A stretch of 64,000 nt of DNA from assembly GCF_900459405.1 (NCBI RefSeq), contig NZ_UHFN01000007.1, forward strand, positions 1,984,001 to 2,048,000. The letters run 5' to 3'. Within the stretch, counting starts at the first letter, position 1, and the number at the start of each line of letters is the position of its first letter. The DNA comes from Streptococcus hyointestinalis (GTDB lineage: Bacteria > Bacillota > Bacilli > Lactobacillales > Streptococcaceae). Under the pieces are notes generated by a model that did not search any database, was not told where the DNA came from, and saw only the letters and a list, made by a program, of their open reading frames with translations. A program made the translations under genes and the position numbers. Shown piece after piece: positions 1-9,452 of the stretch.

Positions 1-573
1 TGCAGGTGTCCAACCTGTTGCGACTTGTCCATGAAGCAAGCGTGTGTCGATACGAGCAAGATTGATTTTCAACTTACCATCGCCAATAACTGTTCCTTCT
101 GGAATAGCTTCTTGTGGTGCGCTAGCTGTCTCGCCTGCTGCACCGGCTTCTTCCTTAGGATTAAGCTCTTCTGGCAATGCTTTAATACCATCTTTTGCTT
201 CTTTGATGATATTTGCTGCGACACTCTCTACACCTGCGTTTGCATCCATCATACGCTCAGTGTAAGCTTGAATCAACATTGGCAAGTTAAGACCGGTGAT
301 GATAGCCATTTTACGATCAGGATTTTCTCCTTGAATACGGCTTGCTTGGTTAAATGGTGACCCACTCCAAAGGTCAGCCAATACAAGAATCTCATCATCG
401 GCATCAAATTGCCCAATAGCATTGTTGAAGTGTTCATAGAGGTCGTCTGGACCTTCGTTTGGCATGAAAGTCACCACTTGAACTTTCTCTTGCTCACCGA
501 AAATCATCGAACCTGACTGATGAATACCTTCAGCAAATTTACCGTGGCTGGCAATAATAATACCAATACCCAT
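1..573 (-). CDS. manL: Mannose-family PTS enzyme IIAB (ManL), 3' part cut by window edge
   Basis: The first 191 codons of the cytoplasmic IIAB subunit of a mannose/glucose/glucosamine phosphotransferase system are visible. The IIA domain starts at residue 1, with phosphorylatable His10 in ASHGKF, and runs to about residue 135. An Ala/Glu/Pro-rich linker follows (about 136-160). The IIB domain then begins, with its His181 in LLHGQV just before the window edge. The family normally has about 330 residues, so roughly the last 140 lie outside. The ATG at 573 is preceded by a strong GGAGGAG Shine-Dalgarno. Known role: IIA passes phosphate from HPr to IIB, which phosphorylates sugar entering through ManMN. 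manM and manN would be expected further left. Confidence 0.95.
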   Translation of the reverse strand, partial: MGIGIIIASHGKFAEGIHQSGSMIFGEQEKVQVVTFMPNEGPDDLYEHFNNAIGQFDADDEILVLADLWSGSPFNQASRIQGENPDRKMAIITGLNLPMLIQAYTERMMDANAGVESVAANIIKEAKDGIKALPEELNPKEEAGAAGETASAPQEAIPEGTVIGDGKLKINLARIDTRLLHGQVATGWTPA

Positions 574-901
574 GTGTTCTCCTCCTTTATATTTTTCTTA
601 AAAGCTACTTTACTCCTCTCCCTCTTAGAAAAGATTAAGTTGTTTTTAAAGAAATTTTTAGAACTAATTCATTGTAACCCTTTTCACGTATTTTTTCAAG
701 TATTTTTACAAGATTTTTTTGTTTTTTCAATTAACAATTTTAATAATTTTATATCCTATTTTTTATTTATTATAAAATTATTAAGAAGGCGGTTGACTTG
801 GTTCGTAATTGATTGAATATTCTTTCTATTGTAGCTCCTTTGCACAGCTTTTTGACAGGAAAAAGTAAGCTGTCTTTTTAGCACACACTTTTTTGGACAA
901 A
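574..901 (-). promoter_or_regulatory. manL leader and promoter region, no gene
   Basis: This AT-rich gap of about 330 bp lies upstream of manL and holds no credible ORF. On the minus strand a TATAAT lies near 746-755, but no good -35 box stands 17 bp upstream. An inverted repeat, ACAGCTT (844-850) with AAGCTGT (867-873), encloses a smaller CTTTTT/AAAAAG pair. It could be an operator or a weak hairpin. Assignment as the man operon control region is by position only. Confidence 0.45.
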
Positions 902-932
902 AAATAGAGCAGAGATAAACTCTGCTCTATTT
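902..932 (-). terminator. Intrinsic terminator of nagA
   Basis: A 13-bp perfect stem (902-914 with 920-932, 5-base loop) is followed on the minus strand by a T-rich run. It overlaps the nagA stop codon. Confidence 0.85.
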
Positions 933-2079
933 AATCTGCTTGATAGCCACAAGTGCCATCCACATAAGTCGCTTTGAGGTTAAAGTTCTCATCAAGCACA
1001 AGGAAATCTGCTGCTCTGCCTTTTTCTAAACACCCACAATAAGCGTCAATCTTGGCGGATTTGGCTGCCACCTGAGTCGCCATTTGAATCGCTTCATGTG
1101 GGGTTGCAATGCCCCAGTTAATGATATTTTGGACAGCGTCTTTGAGCTCCAAAATAGAACCAGCTAGATTGCCACCGTCTTTTAAGCGCACAGTGCCATC
1201 TTTGACAACGACAGGAAACTCACCTAGCATATAGTCACCATTTTCTCTACCACCAGCACTCATGCAGTCCGTGATAAGAGCGACATGCTCACACCCCTTG
1301 TGCTGCATGAGGATATGACAAGCTGCTGGGTGCACATGGTGCCCATCACAAATCAACTCCGCATAAGTCCCATCTAAATCAAGCACAGCACCAACCATAC
1401 CAGGCTCACGGTGATTGAGCCCACGCATGCCGTTGTAAGCGTGCACCCAGACATCTGCTCCAGCGTCAACGGCTGCTTTTGCCTCAGCATAGGTAGCATT
1501 GGAGTGTCCAAGAGCAACAACTACGCCTTGCTTGGTCAGCTCACTGATAAAGTGCGACACGCCCTCACGCTCTGGAGCAACTGCAATCTTGGTCAAGAGC
1601 CCACCAGCTGCCTTTTGCCAAGTAGCAAACTCTTCTAAGCTAGGGTCTCGCATATAGTCTGGATTTTGAGCGCCCTTGTGCTCTTCTGTAAAGAAAGGAC
1701 CTTCAAAGAAAATCCCTTGAATTTTAGCGCCAGCTTCACTCCCTTTGACGCTGGCAATGGTACGGCAAATGTCCTCTAGCGTCTCAAAAGAAGCAGTCAG
1801 CGCTGTCGGCAGAAACGATGTCACACCTGTAGATAGCAGCGCCTTACTCATCTCTTTTAGTCCTTCAGCCGAATTGTCCATGACATCATGCCCAGCAAAT
1901 CCGTGGATATGCGTGTCCACTAGACCTGGGGCGATACTCATCCCTGTGTAGTCAAGGACCTCTTTGCCCTCTTCAATGCTATCTACCCACTCACCAAAAC
2001 AGCCGTTTTGAACTTCTAAATAGCCTGCTGGTTTGACCTCCGTTGGACAGTAAAATGCATCTGCTTTAATGTAATACAT
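931..2079 (-). CDS. nagA: N-acetylglucosamine-6-phosphate deacetylase
   Basis: Amidohydrolase-superfamily enzyme that converts GlcNAc-6-phosphate to glucosamine-6-phosphate plus acetate in amino-sugar use and wall recycling. The metal-binding HIH pair (about residues 57-59, in VDTHIHG), a GHSNA segment, HAYNGM and the catalytic Asp in ITDCMSAGG are all visible. I place the start at 2079 (382 residues) because GAGAGG sits 7 bases upstream. A longer reading from 2103 adds 8 residues but has no ribosome site. A promoter is recognisable upstream (TTGTCT, 17 bp, TATAAT) at 2168-2196. Its neighbour manL serves amino-sugar uptake, which fits. Confidence 0.95.
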   Translation of the reverse strand: MYYIKADAFYCPTEVKPAGYLEVQNGCFGEWVDSIEEGKEVLDYTGMSIAPGLVDTHIHGFAGHDVMDNSAEGLKEMSKALLSTGVTSFLPTALTASFETLEDICRTIASVKGSEAGAKIQGIFFEGPFFTEEHKGAQNPDYMRDPSLEEFATWQKAAGGLLTKIAVAPEREGVSHFISELTKQGVVVALGHSNATYAEAKAAVDAGADVWVHAYNGMRGLNHREPGMVGAVLDLDGTYAELICDGHHVHPAACHILMQHKGCEHVALITDCMSAGGRENGDYMLGEFPVVVKDGTVRLKDGGNLAGSILELKDAVQNIINWGIATPHEAIQMATQVAAKSAKIDAYCGCLEKGRAADFLVLDENFNLKATYVDGTCGYQAD

Positions 2080-2167
2080 AAGAAAACCTCTCATTTTTAG
2101 CATTCATCGCAAACTTCTTGACACTCTCAAATCTCCGAAAAGGTTTTGAAAACCCATACATCAATTT

Positions 2168-2196
2168 ATTATACGCTTTTCTCATTTTTGAGACAA
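2168..2196 (-). promoter_or_regulatory. nagA promoter
   Basis: On the minus strand TTGTCT (complement of 2191-2196) and TATAAT (complement of 2168-2173) are separated by exactly 17 bp, about 90 bp upstream of the chosen nagA start. Confidence 0.65.
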
Positions 2197-2199
2197 GAA

Positions 2200-2225
2200 A
2201 AAAAGAGACACTTGGTCTCTTTTTG
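2200..2225 (-). terminator. recG-side terminator displaced by an IS
   Basis: A 10-bp stem (2200-2209 with 2215-2224, loop ACTTG) ends in T-runs on both strands. Without the ISL3 element it would sit just after recG, so it is probably the recG operon terminator, now about 1.4 kb away from its gene. Confidence 0.7.
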
Positions 2226-2234
2226 TGTTTCTTT

Positions 2235-3660
2235 GGCTCTTTGTCAACTGTAGTGGGTGATGAAAAGCTATGTGCGAGAGAGAACGATTTTCGTTCTCTC
2301 TCTTTGTATGTTCAGAGTGATGAGAATCTTGGTTCTAAAGTTCTTGAAGTTACGAAATCCAAACGCTTGTCGTTTGATGTCTTTAATAAGCTTGTTAGTG
2401 GCTTCCAGTTTGGCATTGGAATAAGGTTGCTTCAGAGCGTTGGTGATATAAGTCTCGTGCTTTAGAAAAGTCCGAAAAACTCTTGAAAAACTTGCGTTGA
2501 CAGTACCCAAATTGTCGTGAATGAGTCCAAAGAAAGCCTTGACACGCTTCTCTTGAAAATGAAAGAGCAGTAGCTGGTAAAGTTCATAGTAATAGCGTAA
2601 CTCAGGCGAAAAATCCAAGGTTTTCTGGACAATTTCTCTAGGTGTCAGAGTTTGTCGAAAGGTTCTGGAGTAGAAAGCCTTGTCGGAGAGTTTTCTGCTG
2701 TCTTTTTGCAGGATTCTCCAGTGATTTTTCATGGCTCTGTAAGGAAGAGATGTCTTGTTAAATGCCTTCATGATGGCAATGCGAGTGGTCATCATGGCTC
2801 GACTAAGGTGCTGCGCAATGTGGAAACGATCAAGGACGATTTGAGCTTTTGGAAATAGTTTCCCAATGATAGGAATGTAGGCTCCCGACATGTCTACTGT
2901 GACCACTCTGACCTTCTCCCTAGCCTGTCTAGAATACTTGTAAAAGTGGTTTTTGATGGTCGTTTGGCGATTGTTTTCAAGAAGAGCAATGATTTTCTTG
3001 GTCTTAAAATCTTGCGCAATGAAAGCTAGTTTCCCCTTGTTTCTTGCGAATTCATCCCAGCTCAAGACCTCTGGTAAAGTCTCAAAGTTGTCCTTAAAAG
3101 TGAAAGCGTTCAGCTGCCTCTGGACGGTAGAAACAGAGACGTGGAGGCGTCTTGCGATGTCTGTGTTGGTCTGTTTTTCGATGAGGAGCTGAGTGATTTT
3201 CGCCCAGACAGGCTGTGAAATCTGGCAATTTTTCTTAACCAGACTAGTTTTGGCGACAGAAACCCTACGGCACGCTTTACACTGAAAGCGTCGCTTCTTA
3301 AGCTTTAGGACAGTTGCCATGCCTTGCACATCCAAGATTGGGATAGTAGATGGTCTTTGAAAATCGTATTTGATCATCTTTCCCTGACAATGCGGACAGG
3401 CTGGAGCGGGGTAATCCAGCTCGGCTCTTATCTCGATGTGAGTCTGATGTTTGAGAACAATTGATATTTTGATGTTTAAGTCTTTGATTCCAATGAGTTT
3501 TGTGGTATTATTAATACTGGTATTTTTAATATGTTCCATAAGTATCTCCTAATGATGGTTTAGTCGCTTTTCATTATAAGTCTTATGGGACTTTTTTCAT
3601 ACAGATAAAAAGCCCTATAACCTCTGAGGTGGCGTTACCCACTACAGATATTATAGAGCC
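2235..3660 (-). mobile_element. Intact ISL3-family insertion sequence, copy 1
   Basis: Element of 1426 bp bounded by imperfect inverted repeats: left end GGCTCTTTG..CTGTAGTGGGT, right end reverse complement GGCTCTATA..CTGTAGTGGGT. A perfect 8-bp target duplication GTTTCTTT lies at 2227-2234 and 3661-3668. ISL3 elements are known to make 8-bp duplications. It carries one uninterrupted transposase gene. It separates recG from its terminator. Confidence 0.95.
2268..3539 (-). CDS. ISL3-family transposase (IS1167/IS1193-like)
   Basis: 423 residues, full length for the family and apparently intact. A zinc-finger pair lies in the N-terminal part (CPHCQGK about residue 50 and CKAC about residue 97), followed by a helix-turn-helix region (TNTDIARRLHVSVSTV). 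The DDE catalytic domain begins near VTVDMSGAYIP with the next acidic residue in VLDRFHI. Family knowledge: the enzyme moves its own element by DDE chemistry. It is close to, but clearly diverged from, the broken copy at 30101-34810, for example in its N-terminus and C-terminal tail. Confidence 0.95.
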   Translation of the reverse strand: MEHIKNTSINNTTKLIGIKDLNIKISIVLKHQTHIEIRAELDYPAPACPHCQGKMIKYDFQRPSTIPILDVQGMATVLKLKKRRFQCKACRRVSVAKTSLVKKNCQISQPVWAKITQLLIEKQTNTDIARRLHVSVSTVQRQLNAFTFKDNFETLPEVLSWDEFARNKGKLAFIAQDFKTKKIIALLENNRQTTIKNHFYKYSRQAREKVRVVTVDMSGAYIPIIGKLFPKAQIVLDRFHIAQHLSRAMMTTRIAIMKAFNKTSLPYRAMKNHWRILQKDSRKLSDKAFYSRTFRQTLTPREIVQKTLDFSPELRYYYELYQLLLFHFQEKRVKAFFGLIHDNLGTVNASFSRVFRTFLKHETYITNALKQPYSNAKLEATNKLIKDIKRQAFGFRNFKNFRTKILITLNIQRERTKIVLSRT

Positions 3661-3677
3661 GTTTCTTTTGGATAAGA

Positions 3678-5696
3678 TTAGTCAAAAATGGAGTGTTCTT
3701 TGAGATTTTTGAGAACCATTTGCCAGTCTTTTTCCTTGTCCCAGTTCTCTTGGCTGACGATTTGGCTAGCCACTCGGCGAGCCTCCTCCAAGATAGCGTA
3801 ATCTTCGATGATGTCTGCTACTCTAAATTCTGGGATACCAGACTGTCTGGTGCCAAAAATCTCACCTGAGCCTCGCATTTTGAGGTCAGCTTCAGCTAGA
3901 ACAAAGCCGTCCGTGCTTTCTGTCATGATTTTCATGCGCTCTTTTCCGCTGTCTGTCTTGGGATTGGCGACTAAAATAGCATAGGACTGCTTATCGCCAC
4001 GTCCGACACGTCCTCTGAGCTGGTGCAGCTGGCTAAGCCCAAAGCGGTCAGCGTCCATGATGATCATAATGGTAGCATTGGGCACATTGACCCCCACTTC
4101 GATGACCGTTGTGGAGACCAGAACTTGACTTCTTTGCTCCTTAAACGCCTGCATGATACTGTCCTTTTCCTCAGCTGACATGCGCCCGTGCATGAGAGAA
4201 ACCTCGGCGCTATCCTTAAAATAATGACTCAATTCTTCATACAGAGCCGTTGCATTTTTTAAATCAAGCGACTCAGACTCCTCAATTAGGGGCGAGATGA
4301 CATAGGCTTGCGCTCCTTTTTCTAGCTCTTTTTTGAGCCAAGAGAGAACGGCATCTAACTGCTGATGTTTGACCCAGCGGGTGATGATAGGTTTGCGCCC
4401 TGCTGGCAATTCATCAATAATCGACACATCCATCTCACCAAAGGCAGTGATGGCAAGCGTCCGTGGGATGGGAGTCGCTGTCATCATCAAGACATCTGGA
4501 TTTTCCCCCTTTTCACGCAGAACACGACGTTGATTGACTCCAAAGCGGTGCTGCTCATCGGTGATGACAAGCCCTAGCTTGTGGTAAGCGACATTTTCTT
4601 GGATGAGGGCGTGGGTGCCGACAATCATCTGAACACTGCCCTCTCTAATCTGCTCAAGAGCGGTGTCCTTGGCTACCTTTTTCATCCCAGAGGTCAAGAT
4701 AGCAATCGAAAGCTCTGGAAAAAGCTGCGTCAAGCTCTCGTAGTGCTGCTCCGCTAAAATTTCCGTCGGAACCATGAGAGCAGACTGAAAACCAGCGCTG
4801 TATGCTGCATACATAGCAAGGCTAGCAACAGCAGTCTTTCCCGATCCGACATCTCCCTGCAAGAGACGATTCATGTGGCTTCGTGAGCGCATATCCTGCA
4901 AAATCTCATCTAAACTGCGCTTTTGAGCACCCGTTAGTGAAAAAGGTAGAGACGCTTCTTTAGCCGCTAACTTTTCCTTGTCATAGACAATAGCCAAGCC
5001 ATGCTGGTCGGACTTGCGCCGTGCTTTTAGTACTTGCAAGTTCATCTGGAAATAAAAGAGCTCTTCAAACTTGACACGCCTTAGCGCTTGTTTGTACTCT
5101 GCCAAGTCTTTTGGAAAATGCATAGCAGTGATAGCTTCTTTGCGTGAGAAGAGGCGGTATTTGTCGATAAGCACCTGAGGTAGGGTCTCTGGTAAGCGCT
5201 CCAAAACGCCGCTCTCAAAGGCTGTTTTTATCGCCTTCACGAGACTTGCCTGCGTGACACCTTGTGTGAGGCGATAGACAGGCTGCATGTCCTCCTGCAC
5301 TTGCGCTAATAACTTGATACCCGTCAGCGCCGTTTTTTTACTGTCCCATTTGCCAAAAATAGCTAGCTCGCTGCCTAGCTGCAGCTTGTCTTTGAGGTAG
5401 GGTTGGTTGAAAAAGCTGACGCTAATCACTACTTCACCTTGCTTTAGCTTAAAGCACAAGCGATTTTTTTGACGTCCATAATATTGGAGATTGGCTGGTG
5501 TGACCAAGGTGCCTGTCACCACAGCCTTTTCACCATCTTGAATCTCAAAAACCGAGCGTGCCTTGTAGTCCTCATAGCGAAAAGGAAAGTAGAGCAAAAG
5601 GTCTGCCACAGTGAAAATCTCCAACTGCTGGAACTTTTCAGCGGACTTAGGTCCGATACCTTTGAGCTCTGTCAGCGGAGAGTTTTCACTTAGCAT
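3678..5696 (-). CDS. recG: ATP-dependent DNA helicase RecG
   Basis: Superfamily 2 branch-migration helicase that remodels stalled forks and Holliday junctions. It has a helix-hairpin element ([12 protein letters not shown]) at the N-terminus, an OB/wedge domain (about 50-150), Walker A GDVGSGKT, Walker B variant DEQH, and motif VI region QLRGRVGRG. The ATG at 5696 is preferred (672 residues, the usual length) because AAGGGTGAG precedes it. The ORF could be extended to 5732, but that start lies deeper in alr and adds residues not typical of RecG. It overlaps the end of alr by 11 bp, so the genes are translationally coupled. An ISL3 copy lies 17 bp after the stop. Confidence 0.97.
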   Translation of the reverse strand: MLSENSPLTELKGIGPKSAEKFQQLEIFTVADLLLYFPFRYEDYKARSVFEIQDGEKAVVTGTLVTPANLQYYGRQKNRLCFKLKQGEVVISVSFFNQPYLKDKLQLGSELAIFGKWDSKKTALTGIKLLAQVQEDMQPVYRLTQGVTQASLVKAIKTAFESGVLERLPETLPQVLIDKYRLFSRKEAITAMHFPKDLAEYKQALRRVKFEELFYFQMNLQVLKARRKSDQHGLAIVYDKEKLAAKEASLPFSLTGAQKRSLDEILQDMRSRSHMNRLLQGDVGSGKTAVASLAMYAAYSAGFQSALMVPTEILAEQHYESLTQLFPELSIAILTSGMKKVAKDTALEQIREGSVQMIVGTHALIQENVAYHKLGLVITDEQHRFGVNQRRVLREKGENPDVLMMTATPIPRTLAITAFGEMDVSIIDELPAGRKPIITRWVKHQQLDAVLSWLKKELEKGAQAYVISPLIEESESLDLKNATALYEELSHYFKDSAEVSLMHGRMSAEEKDSIMQAFKEQRSQVLVSTTVIEVGVNVPNATIMIIMDADRFGLSQLHQLRGRVGRGDKQSYAILVANPKTDSGKERMKIMTESTDGFVLAEADLKMRGSGEIFGTRQSGIPEFRVADIIEDYAILEEARRVASQIVSQENWDKEKDWQMVLKNLKEHSIFD

Positions 5697-6807
5697 GTGT
5701 CTCACCCTTGTAAAAGCGGGGAATGCGGTCACTCAAGAGACACAGCACCTCGTAGTTAATGGTCTGGCGCTTGTCAGCCACATCTGTGGCTGTGATTTCC
5801 TCAGCGCCGTTGCGCCCGATAAGCGTCACTGGAGTCCCTAGAGGGTAGGCTTCTGGCAGGCGAATGGTCAGCTGATCCATAGACACACGCCCAACAATCT
5901 CGCACCGCTGCCCCTCTACAAGCACCTCAAAGCCCTGCATATCACGTGTCCAGCCGTCCGCATAACCAATAGGAATGGTCGCAATTACTTCTTTTTCTTG
6001 ACTGCGATAGGTCGCCCCATAGCCAACTGCCGCATTTGCTTCAAGCTCCTTGACATGGATGATACTAGAGGTCAACTCGAGTGCTGGCTTCAAGCGATAA
6101 GGAAGTGTAAGCTCTCTGCCACTTGGATTGAGCCCATAGATGACAATGCCTAGACGCACTGCTGAGAAAATCGTCTCGCTATGCCACAGACTAGTCGCTG
6201 AGTTACTCGCATGCACACGCTTAGGACAATCGCTCAATTCAGACACTATCTTCTTAAAGGTCGCTAGTTGCTCCTCAAAGTGCTGAGTATCTGCCTCATC
6301 AGCCGTTGCAAAGTGGGTAAAGACACCCTCCACCAAGGCACCTGCTGCTTTTAAGGAACTGATAAGCTGATTAGCGTCTACACTTGTACGCACACCGATA
6401 CGCCCCATACCAGAGTCAATCTTGATGTGACAGCGTAAGCCGTCAAGCGACATACCCTCACGCTCAGCTAGAGCGTACCAGTCAAGACTGGCTATTGTCA
6501 GCACGATGTCGTATTCTTTAGCATAGCCCAGCTGATTGGGCATGACGACACCTAGTACTAGGATTTCCTTTGTGATACCAGCTTGTCTCAACTCCACTGC
6601 CTCATCGATATTGGACACGCAAAAACCATCCACTTGATCTTCAACTGAGCGTGCAACAGCCACAGCACCATGTCCGTAGGCATTTGCCTTGACCACAGCG
6701 TAGACAAAGGTTTCACTTGGAATATGCTCTTTAACAGCTGCGATATTATGCCCAATCGCTTCTAAATCAATAACAGCTTGCGTTGGTCTATGAATACTTG
6801 AAATCAT
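5686..6807 (-). CDS. alr: Alanine racemase
   Basis: Fold-type III PLP enzyme that interconverts L- and D-alanine for peptidoglycan and teichoic acid D-alanylation. The PLP lysine is Lys40 in [10 protein letters not shown]. The second catalytic residue, a tyrosine, is in [10 protein letters not shown] about residue 268. Length is 373 residues, typical. GGAGG precedes the ATG. The start overlaps the acpS stop by 4 bp (ATGA). The order acpS-alr-recG is conserved in streptococci. Confidence 0.97.
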   Translation of the reverse strand: MISSIHRPTQAVIDLEAIGHNIAAVKEHIPSETFVYAVVKANAYGHGAVAVARSVEDQVDGFCVSNIDEAVELRQAGITKEILVLGVVMPNQLGYAKEYDIVLTIASLDWYALAEREGMSLDGLRCHIKIDSGMGRIGVRTSVDANQLISSLKAAGALVEGVFTHFATADEADTQHFEEQLATFKKIVSELSDCPKRVHASNSATSLWHSETIFSAVRLGIVIYGLNPSGRELTLPYRLKPALELTSSIIHVKELEANAAVGYGATYRSQEKEVIATIPIGYADGWTRDMQGFEVLVEGQRCEIVGRVSMDQLTIRLPEAYPLGTPVTLIGRNGAEEITATDVADKRQTINYEVLCLLSDRIPRFYKGETHAK

Positions 6808-7163
6808 TTTACATCCTCCAAAATAACACTCGCTTGTACAAAAGATCCACTATGAGAAATCGAGAGCCAAGCCTTCCCAGAAAAGGGAGACTTAGCAATA
6901 TAGGGCGCACCCAAGCTGTCATTTAAGACCTCAATGTCCTGAAAGGTCACTTGCCCGATACCTGTCCCCATGGCCTTGGCAAAGGCTTCTTTTGCTGCCC
7001 AACGCCCTGCCAAATACTCCGCTTGACGCTTTTGTGAGGCTAGCTTTTCAAAGCGCTCCAGCTCTTTTTTGGTCAAAACCTTAGAGGCAAAGCGCTCCCT
7101 ACGCTCATAGGCCTGCCACACTGCACTAATCTCCTGTAAATCAATACCATGTCCAACTATCAT
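6804..7163 (-). CDS. acpS: Holo-[acyl-carrier-protein] synthase
   Basis: Transfers 4'-phosphopantetheine from CoA to a serine of acyl carrier protein. The Mg-binding Asp8 (GHGIDLQEI) and Glu in [14 protein letters not shown] are present. The ATG at 7163 gives 119 residues, the family norm, and has AAGGTGG 9 bases upstream. An in-frame GTG at 7175 lies inside that ribosome site and is rejected. Coupled to alr by an ATGA overlap. Confidence 0.95.
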   Translation of the reverse strand: MIVGHGIDLQEISAVWQAYERRERFASKVLTKKELERFEKLASQKRQAEYLAGRWAAKEAFAKAMGTGIGQVTFQDIEVLNDSLGAPYIAKSPFSGKAWLSISHSGSFVQASVILEDVK

Positions 7164-7203
7164 GACATTTACCACCTTTTTATTTGCTACCCAGCAAGCA
7201 ATA

Positions 7204-7246
7204 AAGGCTAAATCACCTCTTTACTAGGGGACTTAGCCTTTTCTTA
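7204..7246. terminator. Hairpin between the DAHP synthase and acpS genes
   Basis: AAGGCTAA (7204-7211) pairs with TTAGCCTT (7233-7240), extended by partial pairing inside. T-rich tails occur on both sides. On the minus strand it would terminate or attenuate transcription between the aromatic genes and acpS-alr-recG. Confidence 0.6.
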
Positions 7247-7262
7247 TCTCTTACACAAACAC

Positions 7263-8318
7263 TTAGAAAATCAACTCTTCAAATGAATCATGGCTAAGCG
7301 TTGCATGGATTTCACGGATGAGTTTTTCCGTTTTATCCCAGCCTAGACAAGGATCTGTGATGGATTTTCCAAAGACCTCTGGCTGATCTTGACGCCCGTC
7401 CTCTAGGTAAGACTCAATCATGAAACCACGGACATAGCGATTGATTTTCGCATTCCAGTCACGATTGATAAGCGTCTGGCGCACGATACGGATTTGCTCC
7501 AAGTAGTGCTTACCAGAATTGTCATGGTTGGTGTCAATGACGATGAACGGATTCTCTAGCCCCATATCCTCATATTTTGCGATTGCCTTGAGCAAATCGT
7601 CATAGTAATAGTTTGGAATATTGTCACCGTGTTCATCAAGAGCACCACGCAAGATGACGTGAGCTAGAGGGTTGCCGTCTGTTTCGACTTCAGCATTTTG
7701 ATAAATGAAGTTTTGCGCATTTTGTGCGGCATAGACAGCGTTAAACATGACATTGAGATTACCAGATGTTGGGTTTTTCATCCCTGTCGGCACATCGATC
7801 CCTGACGCTACAAAGCGGTGCTCTTGGTCCTCAACAGAACGTGCTCCAATCGCATGGTAAGACACCAAATCGCCCACAAGACCAAGGTTAGAAGGGTAGA
7901 GCATCTCATCAGCCGTTGTCAAGCCAGTCTCTGTAATGACACGGTAGTGCAGATGACGAACAGCAGCCACACCATTGATAAGGTCAGGCAGCTTAGAAGT
8001 ATCTGGCTGGTGCATAAGCCCCTTGTAGCCGTCACCATTGGTGCGAGGTTTTGCCGTATAGACACGCATGACGATGAAAATCTTGTCCTTAACTTCGTCT
8101 TGCAATTTGGCTAAGCGCTTAGCGTACTCAAGAACAGCTTCTTCATTGTCAGACGAGCATGGCCCAATGACTAGCAGTAAGCGCTCATCCCCGCCTTTGA
8201 TGATGTTTGCAAGCTCCTTATCACGAGCTTCTTTGCGGGCTAAAAATTCCCCTTCAAGTTTTGATAATTCTTTGACTTGTGCGATGTCAATGGTCGCACT
8301 TTTTTGATGTATTCCCAT
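7263..8318 (-). CDS. aroG: 3-deoxy-7-phosphoheptulonate (DAHP) synthase, second of tandem pair
   Basis: First enzyme of the shikimate pathway: phosphoenolpyruvate plus erythrose-4-phosphate to DAHP. Type I class I signatures are present: LLVIGPCSSDNEEA, AKPRTNGDGYKG, GARSVEDQEHR, and a metal-ligand region near the C-terminus (SITDPCLGW). Length is 351 residues. It begins 4 bp after the paralogue at 8323-9357 ends. AGAGGA touches the ATG, an unusually tight ribosome site, so translation may depend on coupling. The two proteins are highly similar throughout, which implies tandem duplication; they could differ in feedback control by aromatic amino acids. Confidence 0.95.
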   Translation of the reverse strand: MGIHQKSATIDIAQVKELSKLEGEFLARKEARDKELANIIKGGDERLLLVIGPCSSDNEEAVLEYAKRLAKLQDEVKDKIFIVMRVYTAKPRTNGDGYKGLMHQPDTSKLPDLINGVAAVRHLHYRVITETGLTTADEMLYPSNLGLVGDLVSYHAIGARSVEDQEHRFVASGIDVPTGMKNPTSGNLNVMFNAVYAAQNAQNFIYQNAEVETDGNPLAHVILRGALDEHGDNIPNYYYDDLLKAIAKYEDMGLENPFIVIDTNHDNSGKHYLEQIRIVRQTLINRDWNAKINRYVRGFMIESYLEDGRQDQPEVFGKSITDPCLGWDKTEKLIREIHATLSHDSFEELIF

Positions 8319-8322
8319 TCCT

Positions 8323-9357
8323 CTACTTGCTTTCTAAGGTTGTGTAAATTTCACGAACCAAGGCTTCTGTATTGTCCCAACCAAGGCAAGGGTCTGTGAT
8401 AGATTTACCAAAGACCTCTGGTTGGTCTTGACGTCCGTCCTCTAGGTAAGACTCAATCATAAAGCCACGAACGTAGCGTCTGATTGTGTCATTCCAGTCA
8501 CGATTGATGAGGGTTTGACGGACGATACGGATTTGCTCCAGGTATTGCTTACCTGAGTTGTCATGATTGGTGTCAATCACGATAAAAGGATTTTCAAGCC
8601 CTTGTTTTTCGTACAAATCAATCGCTTCTAAAAGGTTGTCGTAATAATAATTTGGGATATTCTTGCCATTTTCGTCAAGTGCCCCACGTAAAATCGCATG
8701 CGCTACGGGGTTTCCGCTGGTTTCAACTTCCTCGTTGTTGTAGAGGAAGGTTTGCTTGTTTTGCGCAGCGTAAATCCCATTATACATCACTTTGAGGTTG
8801 CCTGATGTTGGATTTTTCATACCAGTTGGTACGTCAAAACCAGACGCCACAAAGCGGTGCTGTTGATCCTCAACAGAGCGTGCACCGATGGCTACGTAAG
8901 ACACTAAATCCTCAACCAAAGGCCAGTTTTCTGGATAGAGCATCTCATCAGCAGTCGTCATCCCTGTCTCAGTGATGACACGATAGTGGAGGTTACGCAC
9001 TGCCTTGATACCGTTAATCAAGCTAGGCGCTGCATCAGTATCTGGCTGGTGCATAAGCCCCTTGTAGCCGTCACCATTGGTGCGAGGTTTTGCCGTATAG
9101 ACACGCATAACCATAAAGACACGGTCTTTGACTTCTTCTTGCAGCTTAGCTAGGCGCTTAGCATACTCAAGGACAGCCTCTTCATTATCAGACGAGCATG
9201 GTCCAATGACTAAAAGCAAACGGTCGTCTTCGCCTTTGATGATGGCTTCTAACTCACGGTCACGCTGTTCTTTTTTCGCCAAAGCTTCCTGGCTAAGTTT
9301 TGAGACGCTGCGCACCTCATTGACATCGATTTTAGGACTGAGTGATTTAAATGACAT
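8323..9357 (-). CDS. aroG: 3-deoxy-7-phosphoheptulonate (DAHP) synthase, first of tandem pair
   Basis: Same family and reaction as its downstream neighbour: GPCSSDNEEA, AKPRTNGDGYKG and GARSVEDQQHR are conserved. Length is 344 residues. The N-terminal 25 residues differ most from the paralogue, and that is where regulatory contacts usually lie in type I enzymes. It starts about 95 bp downstream of secA and is probably in the same transcription direction, secA to recG. GAGGAG stands before the ATG. Confidence 0.95.
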   Translation of the reverse strand: MSFKSLSPKIDVNEVRSVSKLSQEALAKKEQRDRELEAIIKGEDDRLLLVIGPCSSDNEEAVLEYAKRLAKLQEEVKDRVFMVMRVYTAKPRTNGDGYKGLMHQPDTDAAPSLINGIKAVRNLHYRVITETGMTTADEMLYPENWPLVEDLVSYVAIGARSVEDQQHRFVASGFDVPTGMKNPTSGNLKVMYNGIYAAQNKQTFLYNNEEVETSGNPVAHAILRGALDENGKNIPNYYYDNLLEAIDLYEKQGLENPFIVIDTNHDNSGKQYLEQIRIVRQTLINRDWNDTIRRYVRGFMIESYLEDGRQDQPEVFGKSITDPCLGWDNTEALVREIYTTLESK

Positions 9358-9452
9358 ATAAACTCCTCTAATTATTACTTTTGTAAAGTGTTTTTTATTA
9401 TACCATTTTTAGGAGGAGTTTTGGATAAATTTTCAGAATTTTCTGCAACTCC

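Noticed and set aside
844..873. Hairpin upstream of manL as a terminator
   Set aside because: No gene on the plus strand would need it and the nagA terminator is already at 902-932; more likely an operator or a leader hairpin.
2080..2103. Longer N-terminus of nagA from 2103
   Set aside because: No ribosome site, while GAGAGG precedes the ATG at 2079.
5697..5732. Longer RecG N-terminus starting inside alr
   Set aside because: The ATG at 5696 has a good ribosome site and gives the normal protein length.
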